Assembly: GCA_027422505.1 (NCBI GenBank) | Contig: JAPQWV010000301.1 | Location: 1-64,000, forward strand | Length of the DNA: 64,000 nucleotides | From: Craterostigma plantagineum | Taxonomy: Eukaryota > Streptophyta > Magnoliopsida > Lamiales > Linderniaceae | Direction of reading: 5' to 3' | In this document: in pieces, positions 10,872 through 21,515 of the stretch | Layout: each line of letters begins with the position of its first letter | Numbering within the stretch: position 1 is the first letter of the stretch | Program-made: the position numbers and the translations under genes | Notes under the pieces: generated by a model | What the model saw: only the letters and a program-made list of their open reading frames with translations | What the model was told of the DNA's origin: nothing | Database searches by the model: none

Positions 10872-12800
10872 ATGGCTGAAGATATTTGTGTCTTCACCAA
10901 GGTGAGCTCATCTTTTCCAACTGTACTTTGTTGTCTTTCTTTGTTTCTATTTAGTATCTGGCTACTATCATTACTACTACCTCTGTGAGTCGTTTTTCCC
11001 GTGATCGAGTTCTTTTGAGGCTTACTGCTTATATATGAGTCAAATAATCTGAAACGTGACTCTGTATTTTGCCCATTTCTTCCTCTAAAAGCTTGATTTT
11101 ATGTTTTAAATGTGAAACATTTTGCTGGGCTGCTGTGAATTTAGGGATAAATGCTTTTCCTTACATAGATATTTTGGGGCAACAGAGTACATGATTATAG
11201 TATTAGGATTTTGTTTCTGAAGCAGGAAAATAAAATGTAAATTTGCTGCTCCTCTTACATCCTCCTCTTAACTTTGTTGTATTTCCATCTTAGCTGTTGT
11301 TGGGCTATCAATTATTTGCTTGTTTTCCTTCTCATTACATAACTTGATTAGTTGCCATCCTTTTGTCACATAATTAATAGGATAGATTGATTATAAAACC
11401 TCCCAAGAAATCGCCAGCTCCGTTGAGAAAATTAGTCTTAGTATTCTCTATGGTCTGCGGCTTTTACATCTGTTCGATCTGCCTAAAGCAAACTAGCGAA
11501 CAGAATGTTAATGGCGAAAGTTTCTTGAACATCGAAGTTAATTACACTCAGCACTGCAACAGCAGAATCATTACAGATAAGTCCCGAGCACCATACTTAC
11601 ACTACCCAATGCCCGTCACTTTTCACAGGTAAACGAGAAAACGAAATCCCCCACTTTTCGACATTTCTTGAAAGGATTAAAAATTGAATCTCTTTTTCTT
11701 ATTTTGTATGCAAAGGGCTGAATGCGCTTGTAACCCTATACTGCCCTTCACCATCGTGTCTATGCAAAGGTCTGGGAGTGGATGGTTCGGGACATTGCTG
11801 AATAGCCATACAAATGTGAGCTCTAACGGAGAGATTTTCTCTCCCAGAGAGAGGAGGGAGAGCGTTGGTTTGATCTTTTCTACCCTCGATAGGGTTTACA
11901 ATTTGGATATTCGACGAGCGCTTCCAAGAAGGAGTGGTCTGCTGCAGTTGGCTTCAAGTGGATGCTTAATCAGGTTTTATAAAGATTTTGGTTTTGCCAT
12001 ATATGTTAGAATTTGATTGATGAATTTCATTACATCATATGATCAATGTATGTATATTTCTGGGAAATTCAGGGATTGATGGAGCACCGCGGGGAAATTG
12101 CTGATTATCTGAACGACAAGGGCGTTTCTGTAATATTCCGTTTCGGAGGAATCTTCTACGTCGAATGGTTTCAGTACTTGCCAACTCTTACGATAGGCAG
12201 GCGAAGCTCTTGAATGGAACTCATAAGCCCCATGTTCACTCAAAGGAAGAGGTAATAAAACGCATCGTAAGTAAATTGAAAACACACACATACACAGAGT
12301 GAATTGTGTGCTTATAAACATAAATATCTGATCTTTTTTTTTTCAATATGTGGCTTTTGTGTAGGCTGATATCCTTCGAGATCTAAGCCAACGATCAATG
12401 CATCGTTTCTGATAACAGATCTAAAGCTCATGGAAAAGACCGTAAAAGATGTGTTGGAGTATTTTCACAGCACGAGGCACATCGTTCTCTATTACGAAGA
12501 CCTTATACAGAATCGAACTGTAGGTCTTCTGTTCCAATATTTTTTTTTTCGTCCATCTCTATATAGGGCATTCGAAAATAACCCAGAAATGGACATTATA
12601 AAAATTGAACCTTTTTTCTATTACAGATATTATGGGATGTTCTAAACTTTCTGGGATTGCCTGAAATGAAGCTCACTAGTCGGCAAGTAAAGATACACAA
12701 AGGATCGGTAACGGAACATATCAAGAACTGGGAAGATGTGAATAGAACCCTTACGGGGACGAACTACGGGAGCTTTCTTTACTCTGATTACACTACCTAG
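10872..12800 (+). pseudogene. Plant sulfotransferase-like (P-loop, NodH-like) gene, six exons, three frame breaks
   Basis: Exons read by eye: 10872-10901 (MAEDICVFTK), 11381-11628, 11716-11972, 12073-12251, 12365-12519 and 12627-12800, all with GT...AG introns. Exon 2 has a hydrophobic segment (LVLVFSMVCGFYICSICL), a likely type II membrane anchor. Exon 3 carries the PAPS-binding P-loop-like SMQRSGSGWFGTLLNSH. Later parts include RHIVLYYEDLIQN, FLGLPEMKLTSRQVKIHKG and NWEDVNRTLTGTNYGSF, ending at TAG 12798-12800. This order matches a plant Golgi-type sulfotransferase-like family annotated as P-loop NTPases. One base is missing in exon 3 (~11907-11911), exon 4 (~12141-12146) and exon 5 (~12375-12383); the conserved sequence resumes in another frame each time. 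Splice sites and flanking residues are otherwise preserved, so this is either a recent pseudogene or a gene with consensus errors. Confidence 0.85.
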
Positions 12801-13560
12801 AGGAAAAGGGGAAGACAAAAGATTAGATGTTTTTACTTAACTACGAGTAGTTCTGAGTTTTTGCAAGGAAATCCAGAAAAGAAGAAAGAACAAAAAGAAA
12901 AAAATTGGTTTCCTTTATGACGGCAATCGCCTTTTTTTTTCAAAAAATTGTGTTCGGTCTAGCTTTGCAAGAAATTGTATAGCTTTCCTCTCTCTGTCTT
13001 GTATAGACATTTAGGGTGTGTTTGGTTTAAGAAAATTTGTGAGGAAAGGAAAAGAAATGAAAAATTTAATCCGTTTTTTTTTTTTTTTGTGTGTGTGTGT
13101 TCGGCTGATTAGTGAAATAGGTGGCGAAAGAAAGAAAACCTAAGTGAATTTTAAAGCAAAGCCATGGAGAACCATTTTTCTAACCATTTGGTGAGGAAAA
13201 TCAAGTGAAAGTTGTTTTCTCTCTGATTTTCTTTTCCTCGTCGTTTTCCAAACACATCCTTAGCGAGACAATTCGTTTTCATGGTATTAGTTATACTATA
13301 TTCTCGAAATTGTTTCTCAGGATACATGAAATTCGATTTATATGTGCCACTTGCTGATAGAAGGACTGAGCTAACTCATCTGAAATGCAAATTATAATTT
13401 TGATCCTAATATAGGACCTGACATATAAGATCGCCCGGCCCATTATTAGCTCATCAAATTGAGACTACATCGCTATGTAATTCTCGAATGAGTTTGTAAT
13501 GAAAATGCTAAAGATCCACGATGCTATTTACTGAATCGTATAGCTACGAACTGACCGCTT
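12801..13560. other. 3' UTR and intergenic sequence; no gene seen
   Basis: Follows the sulfotransferase-like stop. It holds a poly-T plus (GT)n microsatellite at about 13073-13101. No TE boundary or coding frame could be supported. Confidence 0.4.
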
Positions 13561-14515
13561 AGACCATCTCCAATCAAAAACACATTCTCAACTTAAACTC
13601 ATTCTTAAGTTCAAGGCAGTAATTTTTTTCCATCCAACAAACCAATTTTCAAAATCTAAGATCATTATTTTCTCTCTCTAACCTCTTCTCTCCCTTCCCT
13701 CTAAAAACCAAAACCGTAACTCATCTTCTTCCTTCACCTCCAAGCCGCGACCCACCCATTCCCACCCCCACCACCCACCACCCCTCCAACAAACACCCCA
13801 CCCCTTCCGCCTTACCTCCTCCCCCCGCCTCCATTAACGGAGGTTGGGGGAGTTGCTTCTCCCGCTTCACCCGCCGCCGCCCACCACCTGCCCTCGCCGC
13901 CCGCCGCCACGCCCACCACCTGCCGTCGTCGCCGTCGAGCTTCGCTCCACCGCCTCCGCTCCACCTTCTCTCGCTGCCCGTCTCCGCCTCTGCCAGCTTC
14001 GCCCACCTCCGCCTCCGCCCGGTTCGCGCCCATCCTGACGCCCAGCTCGCCAAGGGCAGCCACCCCTCGTCACCCGTCGTCTGCCCGCCATTCGCTTGTC
14101 CCTCGTCGCCCACCGTCGCCACAGTCTTGAGTCTCCCCGTTGTGAGAGCTCGTCTCTACCGACCCTCGAGTCGGGAGTCTGTTTCTCCCTAGTGGAGCCC
14201 TCAGTCCGATGATATAAAACCCTGACGTCGAAGGCCAAGTGAAAGTGAAGAGTATCGTAGGTTAGCTTAATCGCTTTTTTGTTATAGGTTCTTTAGTTCT
14301 TGGTCGTCGATAATGTATTTTATTTCTGTCGGTTTTTTGTCCCTTGTGGACCCTTTTCTCCCCATGTGGGAGAGTTGTTCCCCTTGTGGGAGTGTATGTT
14401 GCTCCTAAGTGCGCCTTTGTTCTCTCGATGATGTACCGGTGAGACCCCTTGGGCTATTTAGCCATGTATCTTTTGTTATTAATGCAAGCTATCGTTTCGA
14501 AAAAAAAATCAAAAG
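13561..14515 (+). mobile_element. GC-rich stretch followed by an L1/LINE-like 3' tail
   Basis: 13690-14150 is strikingly C-rich (runs of CCACC, CGCCGCC) in an AT-rich neighbourhood. The overlapping frames there on both strands are proline- or arginine/glycine-rich low complexity and have no domain. From ~14270 to 14515 the sequence is T-rich with CTCCCCATGTGGGAG and ends TTATTAATGCAAGC..., then a run of nine A. This layout fits the 3' UTR and poly(A) tail of a 5'-truncated plant L1. A similar CTCCCCATGTGGGAG block recurs at 58330. Target duplications were not found. The opening GACCATCTCCAATC near 13563 resembles the start of some plant MITEs, so the segment may be composite. Confidence 0.35.
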
Positions 14516-14725
14516 ACCATTATTGTAATTTTTTCTTGTACCGCTTTTTAAATATTCCCTATGCACTTTTCAAATTTACAAATTAGATCACTATTATTTT
14601 AAATTCGATTGAAAAAAATAATTATTAATAACATGAGTCCTCTTATATATTTTATTTATTTTTGTATGAGTACTTTAATAATTAAACTAAAAGGATATAA
14701 ATTGTAGTTTTTAAGACATCAAACG

Positions 14726-15955
14726 TGACACGCTCGAATACTAGCAAGTATACTAGGTCGTGCAAGTAGTATAAAATGGATAAGTCCAAGTATCGATCCA
14801 CGAGGACAGCTCAATTAATTTAAGATATTATTCTGAAATTTAATTTAGACTAAAACGAGTTTTTATATTTTTGTGGATTTAATAAAATAAAATGCTGATA
14901 AAAAATAACATAATTAAACAAGGAAGAAAATGGATAAATCAACGACGGATGCGGTCAAGGCACATGCTCGGCACAAAATATTCCGACGTATTTATACGAC
15001 TGATTTTTATCTAAACAATATAAATCTAGTTAAGGTAGAAATTCCTAAAATAATCGTTATCCGTTTGTCCCGCAATAGCGATCCTATGCGAAAATGAACC
15101 AATCAACGATATTTCTATATGACTGTCGTTACTCCGCACGCATTCGGCTTTATGAATTTCCCCGAGTTTAGACGCTTTCGGTGCCTAAAATCTCGGAAAG
15201 CACATGGACGAAACCGAATTCCATTTCTGGTCGGTTTTACGTCGTGGTACACGTTATCTATTGTTCTAACCGGTCTAATCACTTTCTCCGTCTCATAACC
15301 AATCAAATATCGTGCACATGTTGATCAGACATACGCAAGCATTAAACACAGTTAACGAATACGTAACTTAAATCATATAATTAAATAAAATATCAATAGC
15401 ACTAACAAGCAATAATAGTTCGGCCTAACACACGCTTAACCACATAACGACTTACGCTAACATATTAATTAGCGAAAACAACGAAGGTTTAAACAAGCAC
15501 ATAGGTAAAACAACACAGTAAAAGGAAAGATATAAAATTACGCCCCTCACAGTACTTTCGTCGAACGGGTGGTGGGCGACTAAGAAACGCCTTAGACCCT
15601 TGGCTCGTGTCTCGCCTCCCTAGCTTCATTACCAGCCTCCTCGTAAGTGTGTAAGGTTGCTCGCTGCCCCTCCGTAGAGAGTAAGGTGTGAGCGTTTCAG
15701 CCCTTCTTGCTCTTCGTTCGTATGGCCTAAGCTCCGTTCGTGTGTTCGATGATATGAGTGGGTGAGAGTTGCCTTTGATGGATGTTCTAAGTTTGTGGAT
15801 TTGACTTTATTTCGTGAGCTGCTCGCTTAAAAAGGAAGGTTACGCGTGATAGTGAGAGCTGTGTTTTGTGGCTCGTTAGATCTTTGCCTGATCTGCCAAA
15901 TTCTTTTACTAAGTGGCCTTTGAGCATGAGCTCCTTGCTCTCCTCCCTCATGTAC
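14726..15955 (-). repeat. 3' LTR of a minus-strand Athila-like element
   Basis: On the minus strand this ends CGTGTCA at 14726. Its terminal ~90 bases match 2478-2567. The GTATCGATC...GAGGACAGCTCAA block corresponds to U5 of the Athila LTR at 32700-32854. The LTR start on the minus strand lies near 15955, where homology with 1-690 breaks. The exact boundary is uncertain because no clean TG plus PPT was identified. Confidence 0.5.
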
Positions 15956-17120
15956 TAAATCGCTTTTCCCGTCTATACTCTATAGCACAAAATACGACTC
16001 AAACAATGGAGACTCATACTACTATAAAAACAACTCAAAATATAACTAAGAACTCAAGAAAATAATTCTAAAAAAAATCTATTGTAACTTTTTTTTTTTC
16101 CAAAGACAATATATATTTTTTTTCTCTCCTTTTTTTTTTCTCTTTTTTCAAAATATTTTTTTTCTTCTTTCTTTCTCAATCTCTCTTTTTTTCTGTTCGA
16201 TTTTTTTTTCTTCAAATAAATAAAATAACGCAACCACATATAACATGTCCTAATCGTCTTTCCTCTAAATTAATAGACCCAATACTATAAAGCGATTTGT
16301 AAGCTAACATGCTGAGAATGGCTCGAGGATGAAGGATAAAATAATGGGATAACGTGGCTAAATATCGTGGCTCCAAATCAATAAATAAGGCTAATAAAGC
16401 TCAAAGGGGCTGACTAATTTGATAACTATGTCGGATGCAGAGATATTTAGGCCAGTGACACATCCTAAGTGCCTTTATCATTTTCGTACACAAAAATCAA
16501 CAGTGATATTGACATGCATAACAAAGCAAGTTCGAAAATATCCAGACCATGCGTGACACTCATGAAAAACACATCGAGCAAGTATTGTGTTGCTCTAATT
16601 TTTTTTCGGCTCAAAACTCACAATATTTTCTGGGTTAGCGTCTCATGATACGTACTATTTTTCTGAAGCAATTAATGTGATCTGATAATCATGCTAATAT
16701 CAAAACACGTAACATGCAAGACTTTCACACACAATTAGCTAAATCCTATCTCGAAACCATAAAAATTTTAAAAATTTTCATCATCGACAGGAGATTCACT
16801 AGTGACGTTCAAATCAAAACCTTCATCAGTTTATACCAACTAATAAATCGAAGAGATCGAATCATATAAAATCTAGCATGTGTCACCCCACCCTCAAACT
16901 AATTATCACATTGTCCTCAATGTGTAGAAATTTAAAGCAAAGAGAGTTTAAGTGACACTGCCCTGAATAATGTGTAGATCGACATGGGGCGAGTCGTGAG
17001 AGGACTTCAGTTCCTTCATAGGATCGAGCTACGTCTCCAAATGAACCACCCCCAAACTGACTTTGAGCCTGCGAGGAAACATAACTAGACTGCACCGTGA
17101 TTCGAATTGTGAAAATATAT
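15956..17120 (-). mobile_element. Athila-like 3' non-coding region
   Basis: On the minus strand this reads ACATTGAGGACAATGTG..., then a GAGGGTGGGG purine tract near 16885-16920. This is the block that follows pol in Athila/Tat elements (compare 35722-35757 on the plus strand). The remainder to 15956 matches 1-690 in reverse. It includes a T-rich tract (16070-16215). No coding frame is supported. Confidence 0.6.
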
Positions 17121-17745
17121 TCAAAAGCAAAACACACTTAAGAAACGATGCAATAGATATAAGATTTTATTATGAAAAAAATTGCGTAGATAGTACTTGG
17201 GTTGCCTCCCAAGAAGCGCTCCTTTTATAGTCGATAGCTCGACTCCTGTTCGTCTAGATGGTCCACGATTATGTATGTTCAGAAGAAGTACTGAACATTT
17301 TGATTTCAACTTTTTGGAGAGGAGTTTGATCTCGGAGTGATATAGCTTCATGTGGTTGCAGTCTTTAAACTCTCTCCATTGGTCGACTTTCGGATCCCAA
17401 CTAACGTAAAAATCAACGATCACCGGCGTCTTAACAAATTCCTCCGTGACTATGCTCTTCGAGTGATCTGTTGAATTCATAGCCGCTCGTAGAAACGGAT
17501 CAAAACTCTCAGGTTCCATCTTTCTCTTCTCCACAAAATTGTATGATGCAAATTCCTCGCTTTTTGTCGTTCGCTCAATATCTTGGTGAACTACGCAGTC
17601 AAAGACTTTAAAACTCTCGCACCACTCGATTTTGACAACAGCCTTGTCGGTTGGAAGCATATGCTCGGCAATTTTCTGATCAGTAGATGATTCGGGTTCT
17701 TCTTTCGACGTCGCATGACTAGGAATATCCTCAAGGACTTCCGCG
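17121..17745 (-). pseudogene. Athila-like 3'-terminal coding fragment
   Basis: A frame of ~200 codons on the minus strand ([15 protein letters not shown]... to ALLGRQPKYYLRNFF). The closing ALLGRQP, just upstream of the GAGGACAATGT block, is typical of the end of the Athila polyprotein; the same GCTACTTGGGAGGCAACCC sequence occurs at 35459-35477 in the plus-strand Athila. The upstream end is fused, out of frame, to Tekay-type integrase. I cannot assign an enzymatic domain to the remaining residues. Confidence 0.5.
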
Positions 17746-20700
17746 AATCGCGATCGGAAATAACCGAGATTGGAACTCCATGAAGTCGTACTATTTCTTG
17801 GATATATAGTTCCGCGTATCTCTCCATCGAAAAGGTCGAGCTGATAGGCAGGAAGTGAGCAGACTTGGTTAATCGATCAACGATAACCCATATAGCATCG
17901 TAGCCTTTCACGGTCTTAGGCAAGCCAACCATGAAGTCCATCGTAATGTGATGCCACTTCCATTCAGGTAATGGCAGGGATTGCAAGGTTCTTGCCGGTC
18001 GTTGGTGCTCTACCTTAATTTGCTGGCACGTCAGGCATTGACTTACGAAGATTGCGATTTCTCTTTTCATTCCTGGCCACCAATAGTTGGCTCGTAGATC
18101 CCTATACATCTTCGTCGCTCCTGGGTGAATAGAGTATACGGTAGTGTGCGCTTCCGTCATGACAGTCTTGCGTAGTTCAGCATCGTTAGGAACATATAAA
18201 CGACTTCTGTAGTATAAGCTCCCGTCGTCTCGTATGGTGAAGTCTGCTGACCTTTGTTCCATTGGTGCTTCTCTGATTTTTAGATATAACTCGTCATTCT
18301 CCTGGGCCTTCGTAATCAGCTCCATTAGTGTAGGTCGAAGTGTTAACGCCGCTAATCTCGCTTCGATTTCGCCCATTGGTATCACTTCTACTTCGAGCTT
18401 CTGTAACTCCGTATTCACAGTCTTGCGGCTTAGTGCATCAGCTACTACATTTGCTTTCCCCGGATGGTAGCTAATCACGCAGTCATAGTCCTTGACTAAC
18501 TCGAGCCACCGTCGTTGTCTCATATTTAACTCCTTCTGAGTGAAGAAGTATTTGAGACTTTTGTGATCCATGAAAATCTCACATCGCTCGCCGTATAGAT
18601 AGTGCCTCCAGATCTTGATAGCAAAGACTACAGCGGCAAGTTCTAGGTCGTGAGTCGGGTAGTTCTTCTCATAATCCTCTAGCTGTCGGGAAGCATATGC
18701 AACTACGTTTCCGTTTTGCATTAAAACACATCCGAGTCCGTTCTTAGATGCATCACTATAAACAGAAAATCCTCCAGTGCCTGTAGGGATAGTTAGCACT
18801 GGAGCCGTAGTGAATCGTCTCTTAAGTTCTTGAAAGCTCTGCTCGCAAGCTTCATCCCATTGAAATTGAGTATTCTTCTTCGTTAGCTTCGTCAGGGTTG
18901 ATGCAATTTTGGAGAAATCCTTGATGAACTTCCGATAATATCCGGCTAGTCCAAGAACACTCCGTATTTCTATCACGTTCGTCGGTTGAGGCCAATTGTT
19001 GATAGCCTCAATTTTGCTGGGGTCAACAGAAATTCCATCTCCCGAGATAACATGTCCAAGAAATGCGACTTGATTGAGCCAGAATTCGCATTTCTTGAAT
19101 TTCGCATATAACTATTTTTCTCGTAATATCTCTAATACAGTCCTCAGGTGTTGTTCATGCTCCTCCTTGGTCTTCGAGTAGATATGAATGTCATCGATGA
19201 ATACGATAACACACTTATCTAAGAATGGCTTGAATACCCGGTTCATCAGGTCCATGAATGCTGCTGGTGCATTAGTCAGCCCGAAAGGTATGACTAGGAA
19301 CTCGTAGTGTCCATAGCGGGTACTAAAAGCAGTCTTCGGAATATCTTCTTCTCGAATCTTCTATTGGTGATATCCTGACCTCAGATCTATCTTTGAGAAG
19401 ACAGTTGCGCCTTGTAAGTGGTCGAATAAGTCATCAATTCGAGGGAGGGGGTATTTGTTCTTGATCGTAATCTTGTTCAGCTCCCTATAATCGATGCAGA
19501 GTCGCATCGATCCATCTTTCTTCTTAACGAACAAAACAGGTGGTCCCCATGGTGAGAAGCTCGGCTGAATAAACCCTTTCTGCAACAGTTCATCCAGTTG
19601 CTCCCTTAATTCCTTCAATTCAGCTGGAGCGAGTCGATATGGCGCCTTAGAGATGGGTGCAGCTCCTGGTACTAGGTCAATCGTGGATTGAATCTCTCGG
19701 TCCGGTGGAAGTCCGGGTAAGTCTTCAGGAAATACATCGGGAAAGTCTTGTACTACTGGGACTTCTTCTAGCTTCGGAAGTAACCGTTCTTTGGATGATA
19801 TCGCGAATATTAAGTAAGCTTCGCATCCTGTCTCGAGTAGTCGATGGGCCTTCATTGCCGAAATCTTAGGAATCTTACTACGCTTGCTACTTCCCGTGAA
19901 TGTGAATGGCTCGGTGTCTTCTAGGTTAAAGGTAACTTGTTTACGGTTACAGTCTATAACTGCTCCGTATTTCGATAGCCAGTCCATTCCAAGGATTACT
20001 TCATAATCGTTCATTGGAATGACTATCAGGTCAACGGGTAAGGTCCTATCGTTCACTAGTACGGGGCTATCTCGTAAGATTTGGTTGGTTCTCGTAGAGG
20101 TTCCGTGAGGGATGGTAACGTTGTATTTGTAGTTAACTAGGTTAGGTGTAACCCCGAGTCTCGCCACGTAGTTAGTAGATGCAAATGAATGCGTGGCTCC
20201 TGAATCAACTAATATGCATGTTGGGGTCGAATGGATAAGGAGAGTACGTGCCACCACAGACGGATTGTTCTCCGCCTCTTCAGAAGTCAACGTGTAAACC
20301 CTAGCAGGTACCGTAGGTGGCCTAGCTTGAATGGGAGCTTGACTCCCAGATGTAACTTCCGTGCATGCCTTGGAAAAGTGGCCTGTCTTGCCACATTTAT
20401 AACAGGTTGCGTTCTGAGAATAGCACACTCCCAAATGTCGACGTGTGCACAGGGGACATGGCGGTATGCTCATTGGAGGTCTTCCTTGATTAGGATTGAA
20501 CTGTTGTGGAGGTCCAGGTCGGTTCTGGAAATTTGGTCTGGCATTCTTGGGGTTTGGGTTAAAGGGTTTCTTCGGGCTACCTCCACTCCATTTCGACCCT
20601 TGAATAAACTTCCTCTTTGCTTCATGGGCGCGCATAATTCGCAATTCGGCTTGCTCTGCCATCAATGCGTTTTCAGCCACCTGAGCGTAAGCAGCTCCTT

Positions 20701-21375
20701 GGGATCCGGCCATATTCACGTCTCTATATAATTCAGGTTTCAGGCCTTCCAGAAAGCGTTCCACCTTCAACGCATCTGTGCTCACCATGTGAGCTGCAAA
20801 TCGAGACAGTTGCTCGAACTTCCATATATATTCTGCTACGGTCATCGGGCCCTGGCGTAAATTGATGAATTCATTAATCCTCTGGGCTCGTACTGGGGTG
20901 GTGAAATATTTACTCCTGAAGAGTTCCTTGAACCGATCCCACGTCATCGTAATAGGGTCTTCAAAGGCGAGAATTGTATCCCACCAGTGGCCTGCACTTC
21001 CTCTCAGCAGGAAGGCAGCGCATAACACTTTTTATCCTCTGGAATGCGGCTATATTGGATCATGCTTTCCAGAGTTCGAAGCCAATCTTCAGCCGCTGTA
21101 GGGTCAACGGCATCTTCAAACGTTGGGGGATTGAGTTTATGAAATCGCTCCCCAACGATTTCAACTCTTTCCGCCTGAGAGAGATTATTACTAGATTGTC
21201 CGCCCGCATTTCGCTGTTAAATCATTTCTTGAATTTGTGCGGATTGCAGGCGAACAAGTTCGGTGAGTTGAAGAATCGCTGTATCACGATTATCGGCTTG
21301 TGTTTCGGGTTCCTTGCCTTTACTAACGCTTGCGCTACCCTCACTTCTTGTTCTACCCATTTGACTTGATACCCT
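17746..21375 (-). pseudogene. Tekay-type Ty3/gypsy gag-pol, truncated in integrase
   Basis: Minus strand. The start MGRTRSEGSASVS lies at ~21375. Gag carries GSAGHWWD and a CCHC knuckle [14 protein letters not shown]. The aspartic protease is [15 protein letters not shown] has [46 protein letters not shown] and [11 protein letters not shown] near 19180. RNase H has [13 protein letters not shown] and HKSLKYFF. Integrase has an HHCC finger ([11 protein letters not shown]...CLTCQQ) and the first catalytic Asp ([11 protein letters not shown]), then stops after VISDRDSR at the chimera junction. Stops lie at 21217-21219 and 19112-19114 (both fit CAA/CAG to TAA/TAG) and after YHQ at ~19363. A frame break lies near 21029. 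The catalytic Glu and the chromodomain are missing. Confidence 0.9.
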
Positions 21376-21501
21376 AATAGTCCCTATGGCCAATAAATTA
21401 CGCACATACAACATTCATGGAAACATAAAACTTACTAGCAAGGCCGCTTCCGTGCTTTTGAGTGTGTGTACATGGACAGTCTACAGAACTTGTAACCGAA
21501 A

Positions 21502-21513
21502 GCTCTGATACCA
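21502..21513 (-). promoter_or_regulatory. Primer-binding site of the minus-strand gypsy element
   Basis: On the minus strand TGGTATCAGAGC follows the 5' LTR end by two bases. It is the initiator tRNA-Met primer site used by chromoviruses, and it fixes the element's orientation. Confidence 0.9.
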
Positions 21514-21515
21514 CC

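Noticed and set aside
13721..14238. Overlapping Gly/Arg/Pro-rich frames on both strands
   Set aside because: Low-complexity by-products of GC-rich sequence; no domain, no consistent start, and frames overlap on both strands.
20231..21369. Plus-strand frames opposite the Tekay-type gag
   Set aside because: Antisense shadows of a well-supported minus-strand gag-pol.
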